Of a stretch of 64,000 nt of DNA, positions 57,701-64,000 are shown in pieces. The stretch is from positions 1 to 64,000 of the forward strand of contig JBGTHQ010000037.1 of the NCBI GenBank assembly GCA_041746135.1, read 5' to 3'. Made by a program: the position numbers and the translations under genes. Position 1 is the stretch's first letter. Each line of letters starts with the position of its first letter. Below the pieces are notes generated by a model. The model did not search any database and had not been told where the DNA came from. It was given only the letters and a program-made list of their open reading frames with translations. The stretch is from Alg239-R122 sp041746135. Lineage in GTDB: Bacteria > Pseudomonadota > Alphaproteobacteria > Sphingomonadales > Sphingomonadaceae.

Positions 57701-58133
57701 CGCGGTCGGAGGTAAAGGCAATCGAGCGCCCGTCGGGTGAATAGCGCGGCTGCATATCCCATGCCCCGCCGCTGGTAATCGCCCGCGCCTCGCCGCCGCC
57801 GATCGGAATGGTATAGATATTGCCGAGCAGGTCGAACGCGATCTCGCGGCCATCGGGCGATACGTCGAGCGACATCCATGTGCCGGTGCGCGTGTCGATC
57901 GTCACATCCTTGCCCGGGCCGTGGGCGGCGGCGACATCCCATTTCGGTTTCTCGTCCGCCTTCGCGTCGCTGTCGGCGGTGGCCTGTTCCTCCATAATGT
58001 CGCTTTGCGTCTCCGATTGCGATTCGAGCGCGAGCGGTTCGGCGATCGGGGGGTTTGGCGATGGTGCGGGGGGTGTCTGAACGGGGGCGGAAAAAGACGT
58101 GCTGGCAAGCAGCGCGGCGAACAAGGATGTCAT
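54795..58133 (-). CDS. TolB-type beta-propeller fused to amidohydrolase
   Basis: The 1112-residue secreted protein has a short signal peptide and a Pro/Ser/Asp-rich linker to about residue 65. A beta-propeller made of PD40/TolB repeats follows (LDVSPDGREIAFDLLGNIYT, RYSPDGRSIAFTSDRAGGDN, FSPDGKYLYFSDD, EVSPDGRKVAFEALGNIWVR, VFSPDGRSIAFVKTSDG). From about 690 it is an amidohydrolase: IPGLIDAHWHGSMGSDE with the metal HxH, FSVKSYNQPRREQRQ with the bridging Lys position, HTTIEHSLP, VTIGAHGQREGLGAHW and the closing LQAGKLADMVVLDANPLDNI. Such fusions are common in marine and sphingomonad genomes and are thought to hydrolyse peptides or cyclic amides outside the cytoplasm. Substrate unknown. Confidence 0.9.
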   Translation of the reverse strand: MTSLFAALLASTSFSAPVQTPPAPSPNPPIAEPLALESQSETQSDIMEEQATADSDAKADEKPKWDVAAAHGPGKDVTIDTRTGTWMSLDVSPDGREIAFDLLGNIYTIPIGGGEARAITSGGAWDMQPRYSPDGRSIAFTSDRAGGDNVWIMDRNGANPRQVSKEDFRLLNQADWSPDGQYLVARKHFTSSRSLGAGEMWLYHLGGGEGVQLTKRRTQQKDTNEPAFSPDGKYLYFSDDVTPGEVFEYSKDVNGEIYAIQRLDMESGEIEKYIGGPGGSVRPTPSPDGKSLAFIRRDRYKSVIYVMDIATGRETPLTDILDRDMQETWAIHGVYPGMEWTPDNRSIVFWAGGGIKRVDVASKQVRDIPFHVADTRRVADAVRAEVDVAPDSFDVKMIRFAEVSPDGRKVAFEALGNIWVRDINGGTPKRLTNDSEHFELYPTWSRDGRQIAYVTWADAEQGAVRVISANGGQSRQVTQMAGNFIDPVFSPDGRSIAFVKTSDGYLTSPLNGRETGIYVAPASGGAAKMLTDTGAQPQYGASSDRLYYVARDGEMRALKSVDMNGGEERTHLKSTNAGEFAVSPDEKWVAWGERFQARIMPFTKFGNAVEISADTKALPVKQVSRDAGDWLHWSGGSDRLWWSLGPELFGRSISDSFAFVPGAPDDLPPVAENGINLGFSQPYAAPAGRKAFTGARIVTMNGANGGVIENGTILVNGNRIEAVGANVAIPAGTQTIDLTGKTVIPGLIDAHWHGSMGSDEIIPQQSWVNYAGLAFGVTTIHDPSNDTSEIFAASELAKAGRIVAPRIFSTGTILYGATTPFTAQVESLDDAKGHLRRMKAAGAFSVKSYNQPRREQRQQVIQAARDLDMSVVPEGGSLFQHNMTMIVDGHTTIEHSLPVATIYDDVKQLWSAAGTAYNPTLIVSYGGPFGENYWYQKTKVWEDPILTKWVPRRFIDSRARRVVHNPDEENNVIKVAQAAKQLSDLGIPVTIGAHGQREGLGAHWDIWMFALGGMTPAEALATATVNPAKAYGLRDIGSLQAGKLADMVVLDANPLDNIRNTAAIRYTVVNGRVYDTNMDEVGGKKRAPFWFETEGNGGWTGNAAAKVIGHND

Positions 58134-58275
58134 CGAAAAATTCTCCCGTGATAGCGAATTGCGTGGCGCTATCTTGTGGCCGCGAAACTAGGCGCAATAG
58201 ACGCGCCGGGTCAAAAACTTTCTTGCGCAGCATGCTGTGTTTGTCGAAAAGGCGTGGGTATCTATATAGGATCAT

Positions 58276-58869
58276 ATGGATACTTCCCTCGACAGCAATT
58301 TCAACAGCTTCGAAGCCTCAGTACGCGGCTGCACGATCTGTGCCGGTCTGCCGCTCGGCCCGCGTCCGATCTTACAGATCGATCCGCGCGCGCGGATATT
58401 GGTGGCGGGACAGGCGCCGGGGCGGATCACCCATGCGCGGGGACGGCCGTTCGACGACGTGTCGGGCCAGCGGCTGCGCGCATGGATGGGAATCGATGCC
58501 GACACCTTTTACGACGCATCGCAGGTGGCGGTGGTGCCGATGGGTCTGTGCTATCCCGGCACCGGCGGCAACGGCGATTTTGCGCCGCGGCCCGAATGCG
58601 CGCCCGCTTGGCGCGACAGGATATTGGCGCATATGCCGAATATCGCCTGCACGCTCGTCATCGGCCGCTATGCTTTGGACTGGCATATCGGCCCGCCGCG
58701 ATCCACCACGTTGACCGATGTGGTGCAGGACTGGCGCAGCTATGCTCCCGCTTCGTGGCCCATGCCGCACCCCAGCCCGCGCAACAACCGCTGGTTGAAA
58801 CGCAATCCGTGGTTCGAAAGCGACGTCATCCCCGCCTTGCGGCAACGCATTGCGGCCTTACTGGATTAG
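58276..58869 (+). CDS. Uracil-DNA glycosylase superfamily protein
   Basis: The 197-residue protein carries UDG-superfamily marks. CTICAGLPLGPRPIL is near the start, ARILVAGQAPGRITHARGRP forms the water-activating/nucleotide loop, and GLCYPGTGGNGDF follows. The C-terminal MPHPSPRNNRWLKRNPWFES contains the conserved HPSP.N motif. Members related to this form often lack strong glycosylase activity, so the true role may differ from uracil removal. A CxxC pair near the N-terminus is not enough to claim an iron-sulfur cluster. It is convergent with the acyl-CoA dehydrogenase gene, one base apart. Confidence 0.85.
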   Translation: MDTSLDSNFNSFEASVRGCTICAGLPLGPRPILQIDPRARILVAGQAPGRITHARGRPFDDVSGQRLRAWMGIDADTFYDASQVAVVPMGLCYPGTGGNGDFAPRPECAPAWRDRILAHMPNIACTLVIGRYALDWHIGPPRSTTLTDVVQDWRSYAPASWPMPHPSPRNNRWLKRNPWFESDVIPALRQRIAALLD

Positions 58870-58870
58870 A

Positions 58871-60013
58871 TCAGGCCGCCCGCTTGCTGAGCGCGACATG
58901 GCGTTTCATATGGTGGCCGATATCGCCGAACTCGGCGTCGATCATCGTCAGGCGCTTGAAATAATGGCTGATCGCCACTTCGTCGGTAACGCCGATGCCG
59001 CCGAACGTCTGCACCGCATTTTCCGCAACGAAATGCGCGGCCTGCCCGACGCGGACCTTGGCGGATGATGCGATCTTGCTGCGTTCGACCGCATCTTCGC
59101 CAAGCTTGAGCGTGACCAGATAAGACATCGACACCGATTGCTCATATTCCATGAACATGTCGGCCATGCGGTGCTGCAGCACCTGAAATTTCGAAATCGG
59201 CACGCCGAACTGCTTGCGCTGCTGCGTATAGTCGATCGTCATCGCATTGGCGACTTTCATCGCCCCGCACGCTTCCGCGCACAAAGCGGCAATAGCTTCG
59301 TCGGCCACCTGCATGACGGTGCCGAGCATCGCGCCCTCTTGCCCGAGCATCGCTTCCTTGGGCAGCTTTACATTTTCGAATGTGACCTCCGACGCGCGGC
59401 GTCCGTCGACGGTGCCGTAATCCTTGGTCGACACGCCCGCCGCATCCTTGGCGACGATAAAGACCGACACGCCATCCTGCGCGGCTACATCGCCCGATGT
59501 GCGCGCGGTGACGATCAAATGCGATGCCCAAGGCGCACCGATCACCACCGCCTTGTGACCGTTGAGCACATAATCACTCCCGTCTTTTACAGCGGTGGTT
59601 TCCAGAAACGCCATGTCGTAACGGCCCCTGGGTTCGGCATAGGCATAGGCGAACACCTTGCTGCCATCGATGATCGCGGCGAGATGCTCTTCCTTTTGCG
59701 CATCTGTACCTGCATGTTTGAGGAAACCGCCCGCGCAGACCACGCTGGGAATGAACGGCTCGATCACCAGCCCCTTGCCCATTTCTTCCATGATGACCAG
59801 CGTTTCGACGGGACCGCCGCCAAAGCCGCCATCCTCCTCGCTGAACGGTGCCGACAATATGCCGAGCTCGGCCAGTTGCGCCCAGAATTCGGGGCGCCAG
59901 CCGCTTTCGCTCTGGATCACTTTATGGCGCGTATCGAACGTATATTCCTGCGCGATCAGGCGCGCCAGCGTGTCGCGTACCATGGTCTGCTCTTCGGTAA
60001 AATCGAAGTTCAT
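58871..60013 (-). CDS. Acyl-CoA dehydrogenase family protein, second subunit of a pair
   Basis: The 380-residue flavoprotein fold starts FDFTEEQTMVRDTLARLI after a good GGAGAGAGA site. Marks are LAELGILSAPFSEEDGGFGG, FAYAYAEPRGRYDMAFLETT, QQRKQFGVPISKFQVLQHRM and VQTFGGIGVTDEVAISHYFK. The C-terminus lacks the usual GGS/T-x-EIQR segment found in its partner, and a catalytic Glu is not evident. In heteromeric acyl-CoA dehydrogenases (FadE pairs of sterol or branched-acid catabolism) one subunit often loses the base. It follows its partner by 56 bp. Confidence 0.88.
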   Translation of the reverse strand: MNFDFTEEQTMVRDTLARLIAQEYTFDTRHKVIQSESGWRPEFWAQLAELGILSAPFSEEDGGFGGGPVETLVIMEEMGKGLVIEPFIPSVVCAGGFLKHAGTDAQKEEHLAAIIDGSKVFAYAYAEPRGRYDMAFLETTAVKDGSDYVLNGHKAVVIGAPWASHLIVTARTSGDVAAQDGVSVFIVAKDAAGVSTKDYGTVDGRRASEVTFENVKLPKEAMLGQEGAMLGTVMQVADEAIAALCAEACGAMKVANAMTIDYTQQRKQFGVPISKFQVLQHRMADMFMEYEQSVSMSYLVTLKLGEDAVERSKIASSAKVRVGQAAHFVAENAVQTFGGIGVTDEVAISHYFKRLTMIDAEFGDIGHHMKRHVALSKRAA

Positions 60014-60069
60014 TATTCTCTCTCCTGCTCCCTTTACGGGCCTTGCTCTCTTCTACGAGATTGTATTTT

Positions 60070-61266
60070 TTAAAGCCCCAGCACCATCTTGGTAATGATG
60101 TTGCGCTGGATCTCGTTCGAACCGCCGTAGATCGAGGTTTTGCGCATGTTGAAATAGAGCGGCGCCGCATATTTCGCATAGTCCGGCCCGATGCTGTTAT
60201 CGTTGGCCAGGCTGTCCTCGTACGAACGGAAATCGGGAAGGCCGTAACGGCCCACCGCTTCGAGCGTCAGTTCGGTCAGCCGCTGCTGTATCTCGGTGCC
60301 CTTGACTTTCAGGATCGAGCTTTCGGGACCCGGACCCTTGCCGGCCTGCTCGCCCGCCAGCGTACGCAATTCGGTAATTTCCAGCGCCGCCAGATCGATT
60401 TCCAGCTGGCTCATCTTGCGCGCGAAATCGTAATCGTCGCCCAGCGGCGCACCGTCCATGATCTCGCTCTCGGCAATGTCGCGCAGGTTTTCCAGACTGC
60501 GTTTCGACGCCGATACGCGGGCGATGCCGCTGCGTTCGTGCGCCAGCAGGAACTTTGCATAGGTCCAGCCTTTATTCTCCTCGCCGACCAGATTTTCCGC
60601 TGGAACGCGCACGTCGGTGAGCCAGACCTCGTTCACTTCATAGCCGCCATCGACGAGTTTGATCGGCCGGACCTCGATGCCCGGTGTCTTCATGTCGACC
60701 AGAATGAAGCTGATGCCTTGCTGCGGCCGCTCGGCCTTGGGGTCGGTGCGGCACAGGAAAAAGCCCCAATCGGCATGCTGCGCCAATGTGGTCCAGGTTT
60801 TCTGGCCGTTGAGAATATAGTCGTCGCCATCTCTCACGGCAGTGGTCTTGAGCGATGCGAGATCGGAACCGGCACCCGGCTCGCTATAGCCCTGACACCA
60901 CCAGTCCTCGCCGCTGCGGATGCCGGGCAGGAAACGCTCTTTCTGTTCCGCGTTGCCGAACGTATAGATGACCGGTGCGACCATCGCCACGCCGAACGGC
61001 AGCGGCATGACGGCGTTGACGCGGGCATTTTCCTCCTGCCAGATATAACGCTGTGTCGGGCTCCAGCCGGTGCCGCCATATTCTTTCGGCCAGGCCGGTG
61101 TCGACCAGCCTTTCTTGCCGAGTATCTTGTGCCATTTCAAAAGCTGTTCGCGGGTCATATCGTCGGCAAGACCGCGCGTCGGCAAATCCTTGGGATAGTT
61201 TTCGTCGATAAAGGCGCGCACTTCTTTGCGAAACGCGTTCTCTTCGGGGGTGTATTCAAGGTTCAT
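60070..61266 (-). CDS. Acyl-CoA dehydrogenase
   Basis: The 398-residue FAD enzyme introduces an alpha-beta double bond in an acyl-CoA. Marks are WSTPAWPKEYGGTGWSPTQR, WWCQGYSEPGAGSDLASLKT, ILNGQKTWTTLAQHADWGFF, IARVSASKRSLENLRDIA and the C-terminal TSIYGGSNEIQRNIITKMVL. Together with the shorter 58871 protein it probably forms an alpha2beta2 enzyme. It is the first gene of the pair and lies 147 bp downstream of the ABC permease on the same strand, with an inverted repeat in between. Confidence 0.92.
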   Translation of the reverse strand: MNLEYTPEENAFRKEVRAFIDENYPKDLPTRGLADDMTREQLLKWHKILGKKGWSTPAWPKEYGGTGWSPTQRYIWQEENARVNAVMPLPFGVAMVAPVIYTFGNAEQKERFLPGIRSGEDWWCQGYSEPGAGSDLASLKTTAVRDGDDYILNGQKTWTTLAQHADWGFFLCRTDPKAERPQQGISFILVDMKTPGIEVRPIKLVDGGYEVNEVWLTDVRVPAENLVGEENKGWTYAKFLLAHERSGIARVSASKRSLENLRDIAESEIMDGAPLGDDYDFARKMSQLEIDLAALEITELRTLAGEQAGKGPGPESSILKVKGTEIQQRLTELTLEAVGRYGLPDFRSYEDSLANDNSIGPDYAKYAAPLYFNMRKTSIYGGSNEIQRNIITKMVLGL

Positions 61267-61319
61267 CGGGCGGCTCCTGTCCTTCGCTGTGCCGGGATAT
61301 GCCGGACACGATTCTTAAT

Positions 61320-61336
61320 CGTTTGCTTAAACGTTT
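61320..61336. promoter_or_regulatory. Overlapping palindromes CGTTT-N4-AAACG and AAACGTTT
   Basis: CGTTTGCTTAAACG (61320-61333) is a 5-4-5 inverted repeat and AAACGTTT (61329-61336) overlaps it. They lie 54-70 bp upstream of the acyl-CoA dehydrogenase pair, where a TetR-type fatty-acid regulator would bind. No regulator gene is adjacent. Confidence 0.35.
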
Positions 61337-61413
61337 TTGGCGCGCTTGTGAATGCTTGTTTGCTGCAAAACTGCCACTTGACTATGCCGTAACGTCAATT
61401 GCCCTGCCAGTCA

Positions 61414-62664
61414 TTACTCGCTGCGCAGGGCTTCAATCGGCGAGAGCCGCGAGGCGCGCACCGCCGGCCAGCCGCCAAAGGCGAGCCCCACCAGCGCGGA
61501 AAAGATAATCGCGCCGATCGCCACGCCCATGCCGATCGGTACCGGAAAATCGGCATAGGCGGTGAGCGCGGAACCCGCAGCGATCGCCAGCACCAGACCC
61601 ATTGCACCGCCGATCACGCACAGCACCGCGGCCTCGACCAGAAACTGGTTGCGAATGTCGCTTTTCTTGGCACCCAGTGCCATGCGCAGACCGATTTCGC
61701 GGGTGCGTTCGGTCACCGATACCAGCATGATATTCATAATGCCTATGCCGCCCACCAACAGCGAAATGGACGCAATTGCGACCAACACCGTCTGGAAGAT
61801 TCCGGTGACCTGGCTGCTCTGTTCGATAAATTCCTCGGTTGTACGGATGGTGAAGGGGTTGGTTTCCTTGTCGCGGATCCGGTACCGGTCGCGCAGCAAT
61901 TCGGTCATGGCTTTTTTGGCATCGGACAAATTGATGCCATCCGCAAATCCCACGAACAGGATGTGCAGATCGTCTGGCCCGGCCAGCGTATCGCCGGTAA
62001 AGCGCTGCCGCATGGTCGTGATCGGCATCACCGCCACATCGTCATTGTCGTTGCCGAAACTCGACCCTTTGGATTCGAGCACGCCGATGACCTTGAACGG
62101 AATGCGGTTCACGCGGATGGTTTCGCCGACCGGATCGAAATCGCCGAACAGATTTTCCGCAACGCTGGCGCCCAGCAACAGCACGCGCGACGACGTGCGG
62201 ACATCGGCATCGGTGATAAAGCGTCCCGTTTGCGCCGCGACACTGGACACCTGGCCGTATCCCGGCGTCGCGCCGATGGCATTGGTCGCGGCGTTGCGGC
62301 CCGCAGATACCATGTTGATATTGGCGCGCAGCTGCGGCGCGATATCGGTCACGCCGTCGATTTCGCGCAAGATGGCATCGGCATCGCGCGTGGTGAGCCG
62401 CCCGCGTTCGAACGTCTGCCGGCCGCCCTCGCTGTCGGGCTGCGGAAAGATCAGCGCCATGTTGGAGCCGAGCGTGTTGATCGAATCCATCACAGACGAT
62501 TGCGCGCCGCTGCCCACGCCGACCGCCAATGTGACCGCGAACACCCCGATCATCACCCCCAAAGTGGTCAGGATCGAGCGCATCAAATTGGTGCGCAGCG
62601 CCGTCATGGCGATCGCGATATTGACCAGCCAGCCCGACAGGCGCGGAGCGACACCTTTTTTCAT
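61414..62664 (-). CDS. MacB-like ABC transporter permease
   Basis: The 416-residue inner-membrane protein has the FtsX/MacB layout. One N-terminal membrane helix (SILTTLGVMIGVFAVTLAVG) leads to a large periplasmic domain (DGVTDIAPQLRANINMVSAG, VLLLGASVAENLFGDFDPVG). Three C-terminal helices follow (LVAIASISLLVGGIGIMNIM, then VSVTERTREIGLRMALGAKK). MacB-type permeases act as mechanotransmission pumps with a periplasmic adaptor and an outer-membrane channel to expel macrolides, peptides or lipids. The ATPase is a separate protein here, overlapping by ATGA. Substrate unknown. Confidence 0.92.
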   Translation of the reverse strand: MKKGVAPRLSGWLVNIAIAMTALRTNLMRSILTTLGVMIGVFAVTLAVGVGSGAQSSVMDSINTLGSNMALIFPQPDSEGGRQTFERGRLTTRDADAILREIDGVTDIAPQLRANINMVSAGRNAATNAIGATPGYGQVSSVAAQTGRFITDADVRTSSRVLLLGASVAENLFGDFDPVGETIRVNRIPFKVIGVLESKGSSFGNDNDDVAVMPITTMRQRFTGDTLAGPDDLHILFVGFADGINLSDAKKAMTELLRDRYRIRDKETNPFTIRTTEEFIEQSSQVTGIFQTVLVAIASISLLVGGIGIMNIMLVSVTERTREIGLRMALGAKKSDIRNQFLVEAAVLCVIGGAMGLVLAIAAGSALTAYADFPVPIGMGVAIGAIIFSALVGLAFGGWPAVRASRLSPIEALRSE

Positions 62665-63386
62665 GCGCGCGACTCCGCGGACGCGGCAATGCGGCGATTG
62701 TGGACAGGGCCGTCCTCGATCACCTTGCCGTCGCGAAAGATGATCTTGCGCTCGGCATGATCAGCGATTTCATCCTCGTGCGTCACGAGTATCACGGTGA
62801 TCCCGTCGTAGTTGAGCTGCTGGAAAATCTGCATAATGTCCTCGGACGTGCGCGTATCAAGCGCGCCGGTGGGCTCATCGGCCAGCAGCATCAGCGGTTC
62901 GGTCACCAGCGCGCGGGCGATGGCCACGCGCTGCTGCTGCCCGCCCGACAGCATGGCCGGCGTATGGTCCAGCCGTTCGCCCAGCCCCATGTCCGCGAGT
63001 TTGCGGTTGGCCAGTTCGCGCCGCTCCTCGCCGCCCTTGCCCGCGTAAATCAAAGGCACTGCGACATTATCGGTCGCGGTGGTGCGGGCGAGCAGATTGA
63101 ACTGCTGGAATACGAAGCCGATCTTGCGGTTGCGCAAATCGGCCAGCGCATCGCTTTCCATATCGCTGGTGGCGATCCCGTCGATCGCCACTGTGCCCGA
63201 TGTCGGCACGTCGAGACAGCCGATCATGTTCATGAACGTCGATTTGCCCGATCCGCTCGTGCCCATGATGGCGACGAATTCGCCGCGCGCGATCGACAGC
63301 GATACGCCATCGACCGCATGCACCGTTTCGCTGCCCAGCTCGTAGGTCTTGACGAGATCGGTGCTGCGGACCAGAGGGTGGTCCAT
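62661..63386 (-). CDS. ABC transporter ATP-binding protein (LolD/MacB type)
   Basis: The 241-residue ATPase has Walker A IMGTSGSGKSTFMNMIGCLD, signature LSGGQQQRVAIARALVTEPL, Walker B LLLADEPTGALD and switch VTHEDEIADHAERKI. It drives the adjacent permease. Its ATG overlaps the adaptor stop by one base (TGATG) and its stop overlaps the permease start by four, giving a tight three-gene efflux operon. Confidence 0.95.
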   Translation of the reverse strand: MDHPLVRSTDLVKTYELGSETVHAVDGVSLSIARGEFVAIMGTSGSGKSTFMNMIGCLDVPTSGTVAIDGIATSDMESDALADLRNRKIGFVFQQFNLLARTTATDNVAVPLIYAGKGGEERRELANRKLADMGLGERLDHTPAMLSGGQQQRVAIARALVTEPLMLLADEPTGALDTRTSEDIMQIFQQLNYDGITVILVTHEDEIADHAERKIIFRDGKVIEDGPVHNRRIAASAESRA

Positions 63387-64000
63387 CAGCCGCCATCCTC
63401 TTCTTCATCGCCGTCGCTTCCGTCCAGGTTGCGACTGCGCACCAGCACTTTCTGTCCGGCCTTCACGCCCCTGACAATCTCGGTATAGTCTTCCCCCTCT
63501 AGCCCGATCTTCACTTTTGCCTCTTCGGGTTTGAAGGGGTCGGCCGTGGTGATCCACAATGCCGACCGGCGGCTGTCCGGCGATGCTTTCTTTTTGGGCG
63601 CGCCTTCTTCGACCGGCGGGCGGTCCTCTGCGCGCGGGCGGAAACGCAGCGCTGCTGCGGGGACGCGCAGCACGTTCGCTTTTCGGCCGGTAACGATGTC
63701 GACATTCGCGGTCATCCCGGTCAGCAACTTGCCCTCCAGATTGTCGACATCCAGAATGACCAGATAGCTGACCGCATTTTGCACTTCGTTGGCGGATTTG
63801 CGGATCTGCTGCACGCGCGCGGCGAATTTCTCGTCGGGATAGCTGTCGACGGTAAAGGTCACCCGCTGACCGACCTCCACCTGCCCGATATCGGCTTCGT
63901 CGACCGAGGCTTCGACCTGCATCTTGCTGGTATCGGCGGCGATTTCGAACAGGTTCGGAGTCTGGAAACCGGCCGTTACGGTCGATCCCGGCTCGATCAG
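63386..64000 (-). CDS. Periplasmic adaptor of the MacA/HlyD type (N-terminus beyond the window)
   Basis: The frame is open to the right edge, giving 204 C-terminal residues. The visible start LIEPGSTVTAGFQTPNLFEI is the end of the barrel-sandwich lipoyl-like part. The beta-barrel MQVEASVDEADIGQVEVGQR, then KFAARVQQIRKSANEVQNAV, is typical of MacA. Further on, TGMTANVDIVTGRKANVLRV and VKAGQKVLVRSRNL are membrane-proximal domain motifs. The C-terminus is acidic and Gly-rich (DGSDGDEEEDGG). It should link the permease to an outer-membrane channel such as TolC. The missing N-terminus would hold the membrane anchor and coiled-coil hairpin. Confidence 0.9.
   Translation of the reverse strand: MIEPGSTVTAGFQTPNLFEIAADTSKMQVEASVDEADIGQVEVGQRVTFTVDSYPDEKFAARVQQIRKSANEVQNAVSYLVILDVDNLEGKLLTGMTANVDIVTGRKANVLRVPAAALRFRPRAEDRPPVEEGAPKKKASPDSRRSALWITTADPFKPEEAKVKIGLEGEDYTEIVRGVKAGQKVLVRSRNLDGSDGDEEEDGG

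Noticed and set aside
56238..57740. Plus-strand frame of 500 codons opposite the TolB/amidohydrolase gene
   Set aside because: It is antisense to clear PD40 repeats and has low-complexity His/Arg/Asp composition.

Overview
The window looks like chromosomal DNA of an alphaproteobacterium of the order Sphingomonadales (Erythrobacter/Sphingomonas-like). The grounds are the gene content: large Caulobacter-type TonB-dependent receptors, tandem flavin-dependent halogenase homologues, a maf-RNase E/G-yacG string, LacI regulators with TGACA..TGTCA operators, and many ATGA/GTGA start-stop overlaps. This is inference from content; no 16S gene or search result was available. No insertion sequence, prophage or CRISPR array was recognised.

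Layout. 1-4.4 kb: a TonB-dependent receptor cut by the window edge, then the housekeeping string infA-maf-RNase E/G-yacG and tRNA-Phe(GAA). 4.6-29.3 kb: a large glycan-utilisation island. It holds a secreted GH5 enzyme, a cupin/JmjC-like protein, two GH3 lipoproteins, a small secreted protein, an overlapping operon of four halogenase-family genes divergent from a 1043-residue TonB receptor, xylose isomerase and xylulokinase divergent from a LacI regulator and a sugar-porter permease, and an aldose 1-epimerase. Together these would cleave a beta-linked glycan, import the products and feed xylose/glucose into central metabolism.

29.5-41.1 kb: a MASE1/multi-PAS hybrid histidine kinase with receiver and Hpt-like ends, facing a four-gene overlapping operon (single-domain response regulator, TPR/beta-barrel protein, HEAT-repeat protein, processive GT2 glycosyltransferase) that looks like a regulated exopolysaccharide synthesis and export unit. 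Then come an esterase, an L,D-transpeptidase and an M23 peptidase.

41.1-48.8 kb: an Entner-Doudoroff operon (zwf-pgl-edd-glk-eda) with a LacI-type operator at its head and a LacI gene just upstream, then a lipoprotein of the sugar-isomerase TIM-barrel family. 48.9-52.1 kb: cysD and fused cysN-cysC; this CysD carries an unusual N-terminal helical, HTH-like extension and has matching inverted repeats upstream. 52.4-64 kb: a DUF885 metallopeptidase-like protein, a small membrane protein, a TolB-propeller/amidohydrolase fusion, a uracil-DNA-glycosylase-family protein, a pair of acyl-CoA dehydrogenases, and a MacAB-like ABC efflux set running off the right edge.

The most notable points are: (i) near-identical palindromic operators in front of the GH5, halogenase/TonB, xylose and Entner-Doudoroff units, which suggest one sugar regulon read by two paralogous LacI proteins; (ii) a halogenase paralogue that has lost every catalytic residue but is kept in frame inside the halogenase operon; (iii) the CysD fusion with its own candidate operators; (iv) the response regulator-barrel-HEAT-GT2 operon.
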